A stretch of DNA of 64,000 nt from Trichosphaerium sp. ATCC 40318 (taxonomy: Eukaryota; Discosea; Flabellinia; Trichosidae). Position numbers and translations under genes: made by a program. Within the stretch, counting starts at the first letter, position 1. Each line of letters opens with the position of its first letter. Of this stretch, positions 11,354-21,616 are shown piece after piece. The stretch is from positions 124,001-188,000 of the forward strand of contig JALMLS010000228.1 of assembly GCA_038496445.1 (NCBI GenBank), given 5' to 3'. The notes beneath the pieces are model-generated. The model had not been told where the DNA came from. It saw only the letters and a program-made list of their open reading frames with translations, and ran no database searches.

Positions 11354-11884
11354 ATGTCGACACCCTCTCTAACAAATCTTGGCTTTGATATAGCATATAT
11401 AATTGCTAGTATATGTGATGTAGAAACAATGCTGATAATTAGTCAAGTATCATCGTTATTTTGCTCTTGCGTATCAAAAAGAAGAAAAACAGTGTTAGAA
11501 GCAGTTTCTAGTTATGTTAATATTGAGCTTTATGAATTTGATTCATTCAGATCTGCTGCATGGCATGATTGGATATTGTTGCGTGGTGATAGGACATTCA
11601 AATATCAACACAGAAATGTGGCTCCTGGAAGACATATCTGTGTATATGCAACAGGAACATGGACAATTGTTGAAGCTGGTACAGGATTTATGATTGAACT
11701 TGATGGTGCACAAAGATCTAGAGTGTTCATAATTGAATACACAAATCGTAGTAACAACATTAAACCACAAGATATGTCCCGAGTAGAAAGGTTCCATAAA
11801 AAAGTGACACTAACAAAATTAAAGTATTATCAGCCTCTTTCAAAAAATTGCCGTTTTGAGTTTGAAGATGTACCAATTGTATAA
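11354..11884 (+). CDS. F-box-like protein without repeats
   Basis: Single exon of 176 residues from ATG 11354. The first 40 residues (TNLGFDIAYIIASICDVETM, then SQVSSLFCSCVS) have the hydrophobic pattern of an F-box. The rest is strand-rich (GRHICVYATGTWTIVEAGTG) and may fold as a pectate-lyase-like or beta-sandwich piece, but I do not recognise it. It is divergent from the PhyH gene across a 241-bp shared promoter that includes CCCACGTGAC near 11273. Confidence 0.5.
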   Translation: MSTPSLTNLGFDIAYIIASICDVETMLIISQVSSLFCSCVSKRRKTVLEAVSSYVNIELYEFDSFRSAAWHDWILLRGDRTFKYQHRNVAPGRHICVYATGTWTIVEAGTGFMIELDGAQRSRVFIIEYTNRSNNIKPQDMSRVERFHKKVTLTKLKYYQPLSKNCRFEFEDVPIV

Positions 11885-12253
11885 TAAATACACAGTAGTA
11901 GAGTGTTTCATAACATAGCGCACTTGTACAACCAAATACTAAGCAGGTAGACTATGTTATGGGGAATGTTCATACAAAATCGGAGGTGCTACTGTTTTTG
12001 AAGCTAGAAAACAAGAGTAACAGTATACGTACAGTCTCTACTAAGGAGTGAGCATTACAAGAACGGTGATATGCTTAGTACTATTCGAACTGTAAAGACA
12101 CAGCTTGCATTATTCGCGGATGAACATCGCAACAACTTAACAGATCGCATAATCTTGTATTGTTTGACAATCGCAAAGGTTAATCACAGTGAGTGATTTG
12201 ATACCACTGAACCCGTTATTTTTCTTAGCGGGATAGTCGGTCCCGATAACTAA
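11885..12253. other. intergenic stretch upstream of the sulfatase gene
   Basis: No gene recognised. An ATG at 12254 is in frame with the sulfatase start at 12341 with no stop between, so the true 5' end of that gene could lie at 12254. Confidence 0.4.
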
Positions 12254-12340
12254 ATGGCTACCTCCAAGGGAGTTGGCCCACCGCTAGTTGTGTTCCAAAT
12301 AGACGTCAATGAGCTTCTTGTGGCTAATAGATTTGACACA

Positions 12341-14583
12341 ATGGCAACAACAAGTTTGACACGTGCTCCTTTTCTTATCTTACTGTCACTGTATTGCGTT
12401 TATGTACAAGCAGGTGAATAAATGACTATCGGCTAAACCACAATCCGAAAAAAAATACAGCTTATTTTTACTTAGCGCAAAAACCGCACGTGGTTTACTT
12501 TCTTGTTGATGATTTGGGCCACTATAACACTGAAATAACTAATCCCGTTGTAAAAACACCACATATCGCTAAGATGGCTTCTGAAGGTATTCTACTGGAC
12601 CGTTTCTACGTATACAAGGTACAGACTATAAAAATATTGCTCGTTCAAAAACTTTCACTATGTTAATTCACAAATCTCTAGTACTGTTCTCCTTCACGAA
12701 GTGCTTTATTGTCTGGACGCTTACCTATCCACGTTAACGAGCAGGTACGCTACCGCAGTTTTTTATGTTGTGTAACACCCATTTCTAACAATTCATATTA
12801 GAACTTGGATAATACATTCCCTTACGCTGGGATACCAACAGAAATGACTACTTTACCGGCCAAGTTAAAAAAGGCAGGGTACACTAGCTACGCAGTAGGT
12901 AAATGGCACTTGGGGACATCAGAGCTTTCAAGACTTCCAATAGGACGAGGGTGCATCTCCGTTAAACAACACGTGTTTTTATCCTAAAGTCTCTAGATTT
13001 GATGAACATCTGGGTTACCTTGGAGGAGCGGTTGATCATTACACTGAGAAAACTGCAGGAGGAAAATGTGGTAACCATCCTGACTTGTGGAAGGTAGCGA
13101 ATTTTACTGCGAAACGTACTGAGACTATTCACATTTTTCTTTTGCAGAATACTACTCCTGGTGTTGGATTAAACAATACTGGATACGCCGGGTACTTATA
13201 CAATAAGAAGGTACAAGTAGAATAACTTCAGAAGCCATCTTAGCGATATGTGGTGTTTTTATAACGGGATTGCATTTGTGATCTCAATGACACAAAACAA
13301 CCGTCCTGCTTGTTTATTGCTTTTCTTCTTCTCTAAGGCTCTGTTTAGGCTATGGACTTAATATCTTCACACGATGAATCTACTCCAATGTTCTTTTATA
13401 TGGCGTTTCAGAATTGTCATAGTAAGTTCAAAATCACGTGATAGTGTTGTATCATCTTATTTATTGTCCAAAGGACCATATCAAGTACCGGAAAAATATC
13501 AGAATATGTACCCTGGATTTGACAATAAAGACAGACAGATATACTACGGAATGTCAAGCTTTGTTGATGAAGCTATCAATAATATTACAACATTACTAAA
13601 GCAGAAAGGAATGTGGGATAATACATTAGTCATATTCTCTACTGAGTACGCTATTCCAAACAATCAGAACAGCACACTAAGAGTTATATTTCTTGCAGCA
13701 ATGGTGGACCTACTTATGAGAATGCGGCGGGAAATAACCATCCGTTAAGAGGTAGTAAGTGGTCTGACTGGGAAGGCGGTATAAGAGGTCTTGCATTTGT
13801 TTCTGGTGGATTGATACCAACCGAATCTAAAGGAACGACTGTTGTGCGTACCTCGTCATTTTATTCTACAATATTAACATCACATCACTCGTAGGATGGT
13901 TACATACACATTTGCGATTGGTACACAACAATATGTAACCTTGCTGGCGTTGATCACAGAGATGACGTACCAGGGCTTCCTGGCGTTGATGGTATGGATG
14001 TTTGGTCTCTTATAACTGGCGTAAATAAAACATCACCAAGAACTGAAATTGCGTTGTCCAGTTTCCCTCAACTAGATCAACAACCAAGTGCTATTGATCT
14101 TATCAAAGGTACATCTACAGTCAAGTGTAGTGTCGTTTTAACACCGTTGTTTTAGGCAACTACAAATTACTTCAAGGAATACAATGGTGCTCCGGATGGA
14201 CTGGAATGAGTTACCCTAACGCTACAACGGTTAAAGATAAGGCTTGGGTAGGCACGTGTTTTTTTTGTTGAGGCACATTATTGTTTTAACTGTAATACAA
14301 ATAGGTGTAAAAGAAACACATGATTGCACTTCAGGTTGCCTTTTCGATATAATAAATGACCCTACTGAACACCACGACATTTCATCTGATCATCCAGAGA
14401 TTGTGAAAGAGCTACAGAGTCGTGCAGCTGAAATATTCAAGACTGTTTACAATCCAAATAGAGGTAAAAATGTTCGTTCATTCTATCTTTTAAACCTTGC
14501 CAGGAACTTCTTCACCTGAAGCTTGTACAGTTATCAACACCAAATGGTCCGGATTTTGGGGTCCTTGGCTTGACAATAAATAA
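12341..14583 (+). CDS. arylsulfatase (ARSB / N-acetylgalactosamine-4-sulfatase type), secreted or lysosomal
   Basis: Hydrolyses sulfate esters. ATG 12341 begins a signal peptide ([18 protein letters not shown]); this start is preferred over the in-frame ATG at 12254. Exons, joined in phase, show every family landmark: [12 protein letters not shown] (metal Asp pair), [11 protein letters not shown] at 12685 (the Cys converted to formylglycine), [63 protein letters not shown] (metal ligands) and [15 protein letters not shown]. The last exons give [17 protein letters not shown] and end [18 protein letters not shown]. About eleven exons. The intron starting at 13211 contains an antisense copy of exon 2 sequence (see repeat entries). 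A formylglycine-generating enzyme must exist elsewhere. Confidence 0.92.
12541..12596 (+). repeat. inverted repeat arm A (sulfatase exon 2)
   Basis: 56 bp of coding exon 2, just after the VDDLG metal site. It is matched, in reverse complement, by 13216-13271 with only two mismatches (positions 12550 and 12586). Confidence 0.9.
13216..13271 (-). repeat. inverted repeat arm B (sulfatase intron)
   Basis: Antisense copy of 12541-12596 (54 of 56 identical) starting five bases after the GT donor at 13211. The two arms are 620 bp apart and would pair in the unspliced transcript. Confidence 0.9.
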
Positions 14584-14818
14584 ACAAGTGAGACAGCCTG
14601 ACATTGTTAAAGAACTGATAATAAAGACAAATTTCTGGTCTACCTGGTAGTCACCCCTTAGTTTCATCTCTGCAATAATTCCTTTGAACTCTGTTGCCAA
14701 AATGCTGTTTTGATCTTGATCGCCATTATTTTGCTCTAGATATTACTTTGAGTGCAGAAGTAACAGTGCGCAATTGCTTAAGTTTACATTTTTTTTTATT
14801 TTACATTTATGGTACAAG

Positions 14819-15551
14819 TCAACATTGATAAGTTCGTATAATCTGTGTAGCGCGTGCGCGGCATATAGGACATCCTATTAAGATGATTAACAGCAGGAAA
14901 AAAAAAAAAATGATAGCTTACTCGCGAACTTCACAGAGAATGCGCATTCGCTACACATACAACAGTGTCCACAAGGTACGACTACGGTATTAATCTTCCC
15001 ATCAAAGCAAACCTAAATGTGGTTTATTAGACAAACGATATGAACATCACTTAAAAAAACCCGCAGTCGCTGGGTAAGTGCTATATAACGCACTTTGCAA
15101 ATATTCGTTGGTTGTACGGGCACGCTGAACTGCTTGTTGTTCTTCTTTTGTGGCGTTCGTGGCGCGTTTTCTTTATCTTCATCTGATGATATCAAATCAA
15201 TAAAAATAGGCGTTCCTAGCGTAGAGTTACATCATGGTCTGTGTAGAGACTTGAAGATTGACTTTACAAAAAAGAGCGGTTGCTTACGTGTTTGGCGGTT
15301 CCTCGGTGGTGATGCTATGGGTGCCATTAGTTGTTAGTTGGAAATAGAAGTGGTTGAGTACCAGCACGTGGAAGTTCCGGCTGTGCTTGCTGTGTTGCAG
15401 GTAAAATGTTTCTTATGATGCAATCCAACTTCTTGATGCGTTTTACGCCATCTTCTAGCTGCACAAAGTGCATCATGTTTGTTGACCGTTCAATAGGACC
15501 GTTCATGCCCCTGTACTTACCACTAAAAATATACGCGTGTTGTGCTTCCAT
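14819..15551 (-). CDS. RING-finger protein (C3HC4, IAP/MUL1-type C-terminal RING)
   Basis: Likely E3 ubiquitin ligase. Start at 15551 (MEAQHAYIFSGKYRGMNG), with a helical segment LEDGVKRIKKLDCIIRNIL. A middle exon reads FIDLISSDEDKENAPRTPQK, polar and probably disordered. A GTGCG donor then joins NICK to VCFDG, producing CKVCFDGKINTVVVPCGHCC and CSECA, followed after another intron by CPICRARATQIIRTYQC-stop at 14819. This splice restores the first zinc-binding Cys pair. Spacing matches the C-terminal RINGs of IAP- and MUL1-like proteins; no BIR or membrane segment is seen. The junction between the first and middle exons is unresolved. An open stretch on the same strand at 14600-14740 (ATEFKGIIAEMKLRGDYQ) could not be attached. 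Confidence 0.75.
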
Positions 15552-15700
15552 TGCACTCTAAAATTGACGTTCAATCATTTACGGCAAAAAAAGTCAACTT
15601 GAAGTAAATTGTTTATGGTTTACATTGCCTAATAGTAGCATATACGTTAGTCACAATCCTCTGGGCGTAATTAAACAGTAAATGACATATTTTTTTGTAA

Positions 15701-18014
15701 ATGGCAGCCATAAGCATTCGTACATGGGCTCGACGCGATGTTGACGTCCACACTTATGATTTAGAGCGTATTGCTCGCAAATTAAGCATTTACCGCTTTG
15801 ATGAATGGTATAAAGTAAAACCAGACGTTCTGCGTACTTCAGGAATATCGCTCATAACAGCAAAGTACGTAATAAATCACTTAGAGCCAATTTTAGTCAC
15901 TAAAAAACGATTCAAAAGATACAATGGCTCAATTTCTCGATGCCTTCAAACTATATACCCTCATCACAAATGGGAGGAATGGCGTTTCAAGTACGCTATC
16001 TTATTCACAGTGACAATCACGTGATTTTAACGCCTGATACCAGACAATCACCAAAAAATTATCGAAGTGATTTAGATAATCAAAGAAAAGCATTTGATTC
16101 GTTTGGGGAGGAACTAGGTTTTAAGGATTTGAGTGATTGGTACAACACTACTTACAGCGCTATATGTGATATATCAGGTGGCGGCATACTTAAATTGTAC
16201 TCATTTACAAGCTCATGACGCGTGTCATTGACATCTTTTGTTGCAAGGTATGGTGGTTCATTATCGCGTTGTTTAAAATCAGTTTATCCTACCTTTGCTT
16301 GGTCAGATTATGCTTTCACGTAAGTACATGTTCTTTAAATAAGGTGTTTTGAGGTTTATTTAGGCACTCTCCAAAAGGACAGTTGAAACGTTATAATCAT
16401 GCGGAAGCATTCGACCATGTTTCTAAACAGCTTGGGTTTAAGCATCTTGATGATTGGCAACATGTTTGCCATGAAGAGCTCAGTAAAATGCCCTTATATC
16501 ACATCATTAAAAAACAGTATGCAACTCACATAAGATACAATTTACACAGCGTCTAACTTTATTTTAATAGCTACGGAGGGTCAATATTTGAGTGCTTGCG
16601 AACAGTGTTTCCGAACCACACTTGGCAAAGAAAGTACGTCGATTCAAAAAAAACCTTAACATTCACTTAAGTTGCGCAGGCAAGCCTCTAAGTATGCGTG
16701 GCGTGATCGTTTTTATATTAAACACGTTCTTGATGACGCAGCAAAGTGTTTAAATATCAAAACATTGAATGATTGGAAGACTATAAATGTCAATCGTGTT
16801 ACAACGTATTCCAAAGCACGAACTATTTTGTACGAAGATTGTTTTTTTTTTGAAATTCGAACAAGTATTTTATTTGAATGCTGACTTCTTATTCGATGTA
16901 TCTAGAAAATGTTATGACTATTCGCTGGCTGACTGTTTATTATTTGTATACCCAGGTCATGCCTGGTTACCTTGGAAGCAACCTCAGAAAATGTCGTGGA
17001 CCTTACAGAATAGTAAAGATTTTTTATCCAAAATCCAGAATACACTTGGCATAAAAAACCCTGAAATGTGGTACAATCTCTCATTAATGAGCTTAAAAAT
17101 CTCTTATCCTAAATATCCAAGGTATCGTGTATCATTTAGCCAACTTTCAGAGTATGGAGGTTCAGGCTTACGACGTTACTGGCCAAGAGTGCTACAAGTG
17201 TTGGAACCTAATTTTTCTTGGCATTGGAACAGATTTTCTCTTACAGAGAAACAATCGAAGCAACGGTACGCAAACAAAAAGTTACTATTACAATAGCACG
17301 TTGGTTACCCTCATATTAACAACTGGTTGTTGCTAAATCAGCGGAGGATTAAAACCGGATTTACAAACAAAACACTAATTACTTAAATAGAGCCCTGTAT
17401 CAGTGTCTTAAGCTTTTGTTCCCAACACAAACACTACTTGAAGAAGCTCAAATCGAAGTTCGTTATACGGGCGTAACAAACCTCACAGTAGATGTATATA
17501 TGCCAAAATACAACCTAGCTTTCGAGTACCAAGGTGAGACTTTTTTTTTTGAAGTTTTTGTTCCCTCGTTTGTCAAAACCTGTATTGATTAGACAAATCA
17601 GGTGAACAGCATTATTCTGATATATTCCCTTGGCATCCTTCAGATATACAAAAAATAAGAGATTTGGAGAAACTACAACAATGCAACGATGCAGGTATGA
17701 TAAAATTCAAAAAATTCTGTTTTCTTTCTGTTTTTTCAGTATATTCTTTTCTCTTTTTTTTTGGAGTCTGCTATGCTACTCTTATACAACAATATCGTAA
17801 TCTGTACACTGTAGGTATAACACTCGTTCCAATACCTTACTGGTGGAAGTCGGACATTTACTCTTTGTCGTCTACCATTAAACATTACGCACCTCATGTA
17901 TTTATATCATCAAGGCATATTAATAGTGATGTACCTCCTCTTTTGCGTACACCATCTAGTAAGCAACATAACATTCTAATGGCTCCTAATGCATTCGATA
18001 CTGTTGTAATGTAA
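15701..18014 (+). CDS. modular protein: five W-rich repeats plus PD-(D/E)XK-like nuclease domain
   Basis: ATG 15701. Five units of about 75-90 residues each hold a helical part ending in DWY/DWQ/DWK (FDEWYKV, LSDWYNT, LDDWQHV, LNDWKTI, PEMWYNL) and a following (Y)GGS..RCL..(V/I)YP..xW motif (YNGSISRCLQTIYPHHKWEEW, YGGSLSRCLKSVYPTFAWSD, YGGSIFECLRTVFPNHTW, SLADCLLFVYPGHAWLPW, YGGSGLRRYW). Introns cut the units at repeated places, just before YGGS and after the W motif, suggesting exon duplication. The C-terminal domain reads LTVDVYMPKYNLAFEYQ, GEQHYSDIFPWHPSD and ITLVPIPYWW: the D...ExQ core, EQHY and end strand of restriction-endonuclease-like or Vsr-like nucleases. Function is inferred: DNA recognition by the repeats with cleavage by the C-terminus. 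Confidence 0.75.
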
Positions 18015-18213
18015 CAAAATTAAATCAAAAGAAAAAAAAATTAGTAGTTAGTTATTCTTGCAAAGCACGTGACTTGGAGATGATGTTCGGAATGTTTTTC
18101 GTGTAGAATAGTAGGCTGTATGTAAGTTCGAACTCTGATTCGACGAACAAGCGGCCATCCAGAGTCAACAGCAAGTCATAACGCTACGCATCAAATGGCA
18201 GCTAAACGTAGCG

Positions 18214-19041
18214 ATGTACACAAGAAACAAGTTCTACTTCAGGAGTTGCCCAGAGACGCTAACTTATATTTTGAGCTATTTTACAAAAAAACAGCGCATT
18301 ATCAACACTAGAGTCTCCCACCTCTTTAATGACATCATTCGCAATAATGTTGGTTTTGTACAGCTAGAATTGATAAAACCATCAGATTGCCACTATCTTC
18401 AAGGCAGTCCTCTGCTTAGAAACACTGTAATATGCACTAACCGTTTAATGACACTGTACAACTCAGATCTCCCTAAACTTTGTGGCGTTCACACGATAGA
18501 TCTATCAAATGCATGTATTACAGATGCAGGTATTCTGTCGTTGGTAAATGGAGGAGAAAAACGTGCAATCCATAAAATCACTTTGGATAATACAGAAATA
18601 ACAGATATTTCTCTTCAAGCTCTTAAAGACGTCCATGCAATCAGTATTAGAGGTTGTGATAACATTTCAGTTGAAGGTATAAAAGCACTTAAAGATGTTC
18701 ATACAATTGCAATAAGTAAATCACCAAAAGAATGGTTCAAGCATCTTTGTAATGTACATACTGTTTATGTTATCAGTTCAATAATTACAGGTGAAGGTAT
18801 TAGATTATTGACAAATGTAAAGTATCTTGGTTTGTATGCTTGTTGTGATATTACAGATGATAGCTTAAAGCATATGTGTAATCTTGAACGCCTTGATATT
18901 GTTGGTTCTTCAAAGATTACAAAAACATGTTTTGAATACTTGAAGTCTCTTAAATTTCTTAAAGTTCGTAACCCTTTTGAGGAAAGACCACAATTCAAAC
19001 AAGAAGATGTAGAGTCGTTTGGTATAACTTTACTACAATAA
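18214..19041 (+). CDS. F-box / leucine-rich-repeat protein 3
   Basis: Single exon, 275 residues, ATG 18214. The F-box-like start is CPETLTYILSYFTKKQRI with SHLFNDIIRNNVGFV. LRRs follow (GVHTIDLSNACITDAGILSL, ALKDVHTIAISKS, NVKYLGLYACCDITDD), more diverged than in the genes at 3-6 kb. It is closest to the gene at 45583, sharing the GSPLLRNT block and repeat order. Expected SCF adaptor. TCACGTG-like cores (GCACGTGAC, 18066) lie in its promoter. Confidence 0.8.
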   Translation: MYTRNKFYFRSCPETLTYILSYFTKKQRIINTRVSHLFNDIIRNNVGFVQLELIKPSDCHYLQGSPLLRNTVICTNRLMTLYNSDLPKLCGVHTIDLSNACITDAGILSLVNGGEKRAIHKITLDNTEITDISLQALKDVHAISIRGCDNISVEGIKALKDVHTIAISKSPKEWFKHLCNVHTVYVISSIITGEGIRLLTNVKYLGLYACCDITDDSLKHMCNLERLDIVGSSKITKTCFEYLKSLKFLKVRNPFEERPQFKQEDVESFGITLLQ

Positions 19042-19062
19042 TGTAAGTTCGTACTAATAAAG

Positions 19063-19166
19063 TGCAACCTACCTCTGGTAATGAATTCCTAGTGCAAAAC
19101 GGATCAATTTAGCTTCTAATGTTGAAGGTCTTAACATTAACAACACGAGACTAATAAATCACCTTT
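19063..19166 (+). pseudogene. relic of the VOC-gene 3' end
   Basis: Aligns by eye with 21226-21334, the last codons and stop of the VOC gene: shared blocks include CTGGTAATGA, TGCAAAACGG/TACAAAACGG, ATCAATTT, TAACATT and GAGACTAATAAATC/AAGACTAATAAATC. It has small deletions that break the frame. It looks like the surviving end of a tandem duplicate whose body has been lost. Confidence 0.65.
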
Positions 19167-20273
19167 CGCCAGATGTTCATGTTATGACTACAAACTTACT
19201 TGTTTTTCAGTCATTGCAAAATAAAGCTTGACATTGCCACAAAGCATGAACAAACAAAGCAATCACAAGCTGATGTAGCCTCACTACAAAGATACAGATC
19301 TGAAATTTGAAGTAGGCAATTTGTGCCACTCTCCGTGTTGCCTTAATGATAACGTATATCTTGGCTCTTAGCCTTTGGTTTTGGTTATCCGTTCTAACGT
19401 TTCTTCAGGCTACTTGATATTCAGCACTTGTTTGATGCTCAGATGTTAGGAAAAACGTCTCTTTTGTAGTAGGTGGTGCAAACCACGTGTGTTAATTGGA
19501 TATACCTAGCGGATCGGAATGAAAACGCAATCGAGCTTTGTCAGACTGTAATTTTCGCATACAATACTGTGATTGTTATAGTAAAAATACAAGCACGTAG
19601 TACAGTTGTGCGATATCATGAGCTGTCACCTTCTCTAATATACGGTGTCACCAATGTACATTGCGGAGAGTACAGGCAACGCTCTACCGCAATTTCGGCT
19701 TCTCCTCACGACACAAGTATTTTAGTTATTTTCGCACATGAAAAAGTTTAGCTTGCCTCAGCACGTGGCTTTTCTTTATGTTTAACGCACTAACACCGGA
19801 AATTTAGGCGTATGACAACATATCATTGAACGTGTGAATCAGAATAAAACTGAGCGATAAAAACACGTGCCCATATTTCTCGTGTCCCTAGCTCATGGAC
19901 GTAGCGCAATACCAGCAAAATACAAGACCGAGACCGAAACCGAAGTATACAGAACCAAACGACCGAAAACCGACTACAGAACCGAAGTGATCCCGTAATA
20001 CTCAGGTTTATGATTGCTTTAAATGTATAGGAATACTTATGAATTCGTTGCCAAGCGTGTGATTTGTATCACAAAGCGCTTGTGTGAAACTGAGAAAGTT
20101 ATTGATTTGTTAAGAAGGGTGTTTATTAAGTACCATGGCCTTCACACGTGGCGTTCAGGAAACCTTTCCTATTGTAATCCACTGATCTTAAAAAAGCAAG
20201 ATTAAGTGAACTTTGAACCTGCTGTGGCCATTTCATCGCCAAACACTCCACAATAACAACAACAAGTAACATC
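19167..20273. other. non-coding stretch with decayed sequence
   Basis: About 1.1 kb with no convincing gene. Open frames here (for example 19473-19751) lack family features. CACGTG cores occur near 19482, 19762, 19865 and 20143, and an imperfect ACCGAA tract lies at 19922-19988. It may hold the eroded body of the duplicated VOC gene. Confidence 0.4.
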
Positions 20274-21323
20274 ATGACAACCTTCTTTCATAGGCCATCA
20301 ATAGTAGGTGTACGATGCACCAGGGAAAAAGCCGCATCGCTATTTAGAACACTAAAGTATGTATTTGGCTTACCGGCCATGTGGGACTATGATAGTTACG
20401 CTGGAATTGGCTTCGAAGCTGGTTTAGTGTTTTTTGGCAATGTTAATATCCAAGCTACGTATTTAGCTGATGACAGCCCTTTGAATCCAACGCCAGGTAA
20501 GAATTCTCACTTTGTGTAACACAATACCAGAAAACTTTCGATACTGTAACTTTCACACGTTCACAATCGCTAGGTACTCAACATCTCGGTACTAAATACT
20601 GGCACGTGGTAAATGCGATCAACTCTGATGCCATTTCTGCTGAAAGCGATACAGACGCTGGTGAAGGTGTAGTTATCAAGAAGATGTCTCCGTTTATGGC
20701 AAAAGAGAGAACAGAGATTTGGGCAAAGGAAAAAACGTGCGCAAGCTGTTTTTGCTTTTTTCTAGAACTTTCTCTTCTCTTCTTTCTTCCAACACTAATT
20801 ATCTCTTAGTAACTGGGTTTATCCTTCAGATTACGATGGTAAAGCATGGGATCATACGCCTGTCCTAGGTGTTGAAGGACCAGCAAGCGGTCAAGGTGTT
20901 TTTGCTGTAAAGTACACACACGATGTGAAAAAAGTGTGGGCAGAGCATTCAAAGCAGCTTGCTGACAATAATGGCGGTACTCTTGGAGTCATTGGCGTTA
21001 AAGAGCTTGTTTACAAAGTATCAGATATTGAAAAGGCAACCAAACAATGGGAGAAACTTACTGCGAACACTGCAGTTAAGGAAGGATCAGATGCTATTGT
21101 TAAGTTTACTAGTGATGGTGCTACTGATAGTCCACCTTCTATTCGCTTAGTGAAGAGTGATGCAAGTAGCTTCGACTATGTACTTGTTCAAGTGAAGTCT
21201 CTTGAAGTCTCACAGGCATTCTTGAAGCGAAACTACCCTGGTAATGATTTTCAAGTACAAAACGGTCGAATCAATTTGGCTCCTGCTGTAGGAGGTTTTA
21301 ACATTTACATAACGCAAGACTAA
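20274..21323 (+). CDS. VOC-superfamily (glyoxalase/bleomycin-resistance fold) protein, two modules
   Basis: Three exons resolved in phase: 20274-20491, about 20574-20749 and about 20810-21323. The last intron uses GTGCGC..CTTAG and restores KEKTNWVYPSDYDGKAWDH. The C-terminal module is recognisable as a VOC unit: VIGVKELVYKVSDIEKATKQ, then WEKLTANTAV, a beta strand with SPPSIRLVKSD, and VLVQVKSLEVSQAFLKR. The N-terminal part (FHRPSIVGVRCTREKAASLF) is a probable second module. VOC proteins include metal-dependent lyases and dioxygenases, but clear metal-ligand His/Glu positions are not evident. No signal peptide, so probably cytosolic. A truncated relic lies 1.1 kb upstream. Confidence 0.7.
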
Positions 21324-21616
21324 TAAATCGCCATTTTCTTCACATTGTTTTTTTATTAGCACCTTCACGCTACTTGATTATCGGCCATTGAGTGGCAACA
21401 AAGCACAGAAAAAAAAAAATAATCACGTGTTGGTTTAGCATTACTGAAGAACAAGAAAAAAAGCAAAGAGATTATGCATGACATGAAAATGTGACAAAAG
21501 TAAATCACAACTTTGAACGAAACAAAAAAAAGAGAAAGAAGAAAAAAAAAAAACAAGAATAACGGAGAAGACAATGTAAGGGTTGGAGTTGTTTTTTTTA
21601 TTGGTTAACCGTAGTT

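Noticed and set aside
12805..12987. Treating the sulfatase as a broken pseudogene because frames stop repeatedly
   Set aside because: Each stop falls in an intron with GT..AG ends and the exons rejoin in phase with all catalytic motifs intact.
18120..18160. AGTTCGAACTCTGATTCG block, briefly considered as a tRNA T-loop
   Set aside because: No matching acceptor, D and anticodon stems at the required distances.
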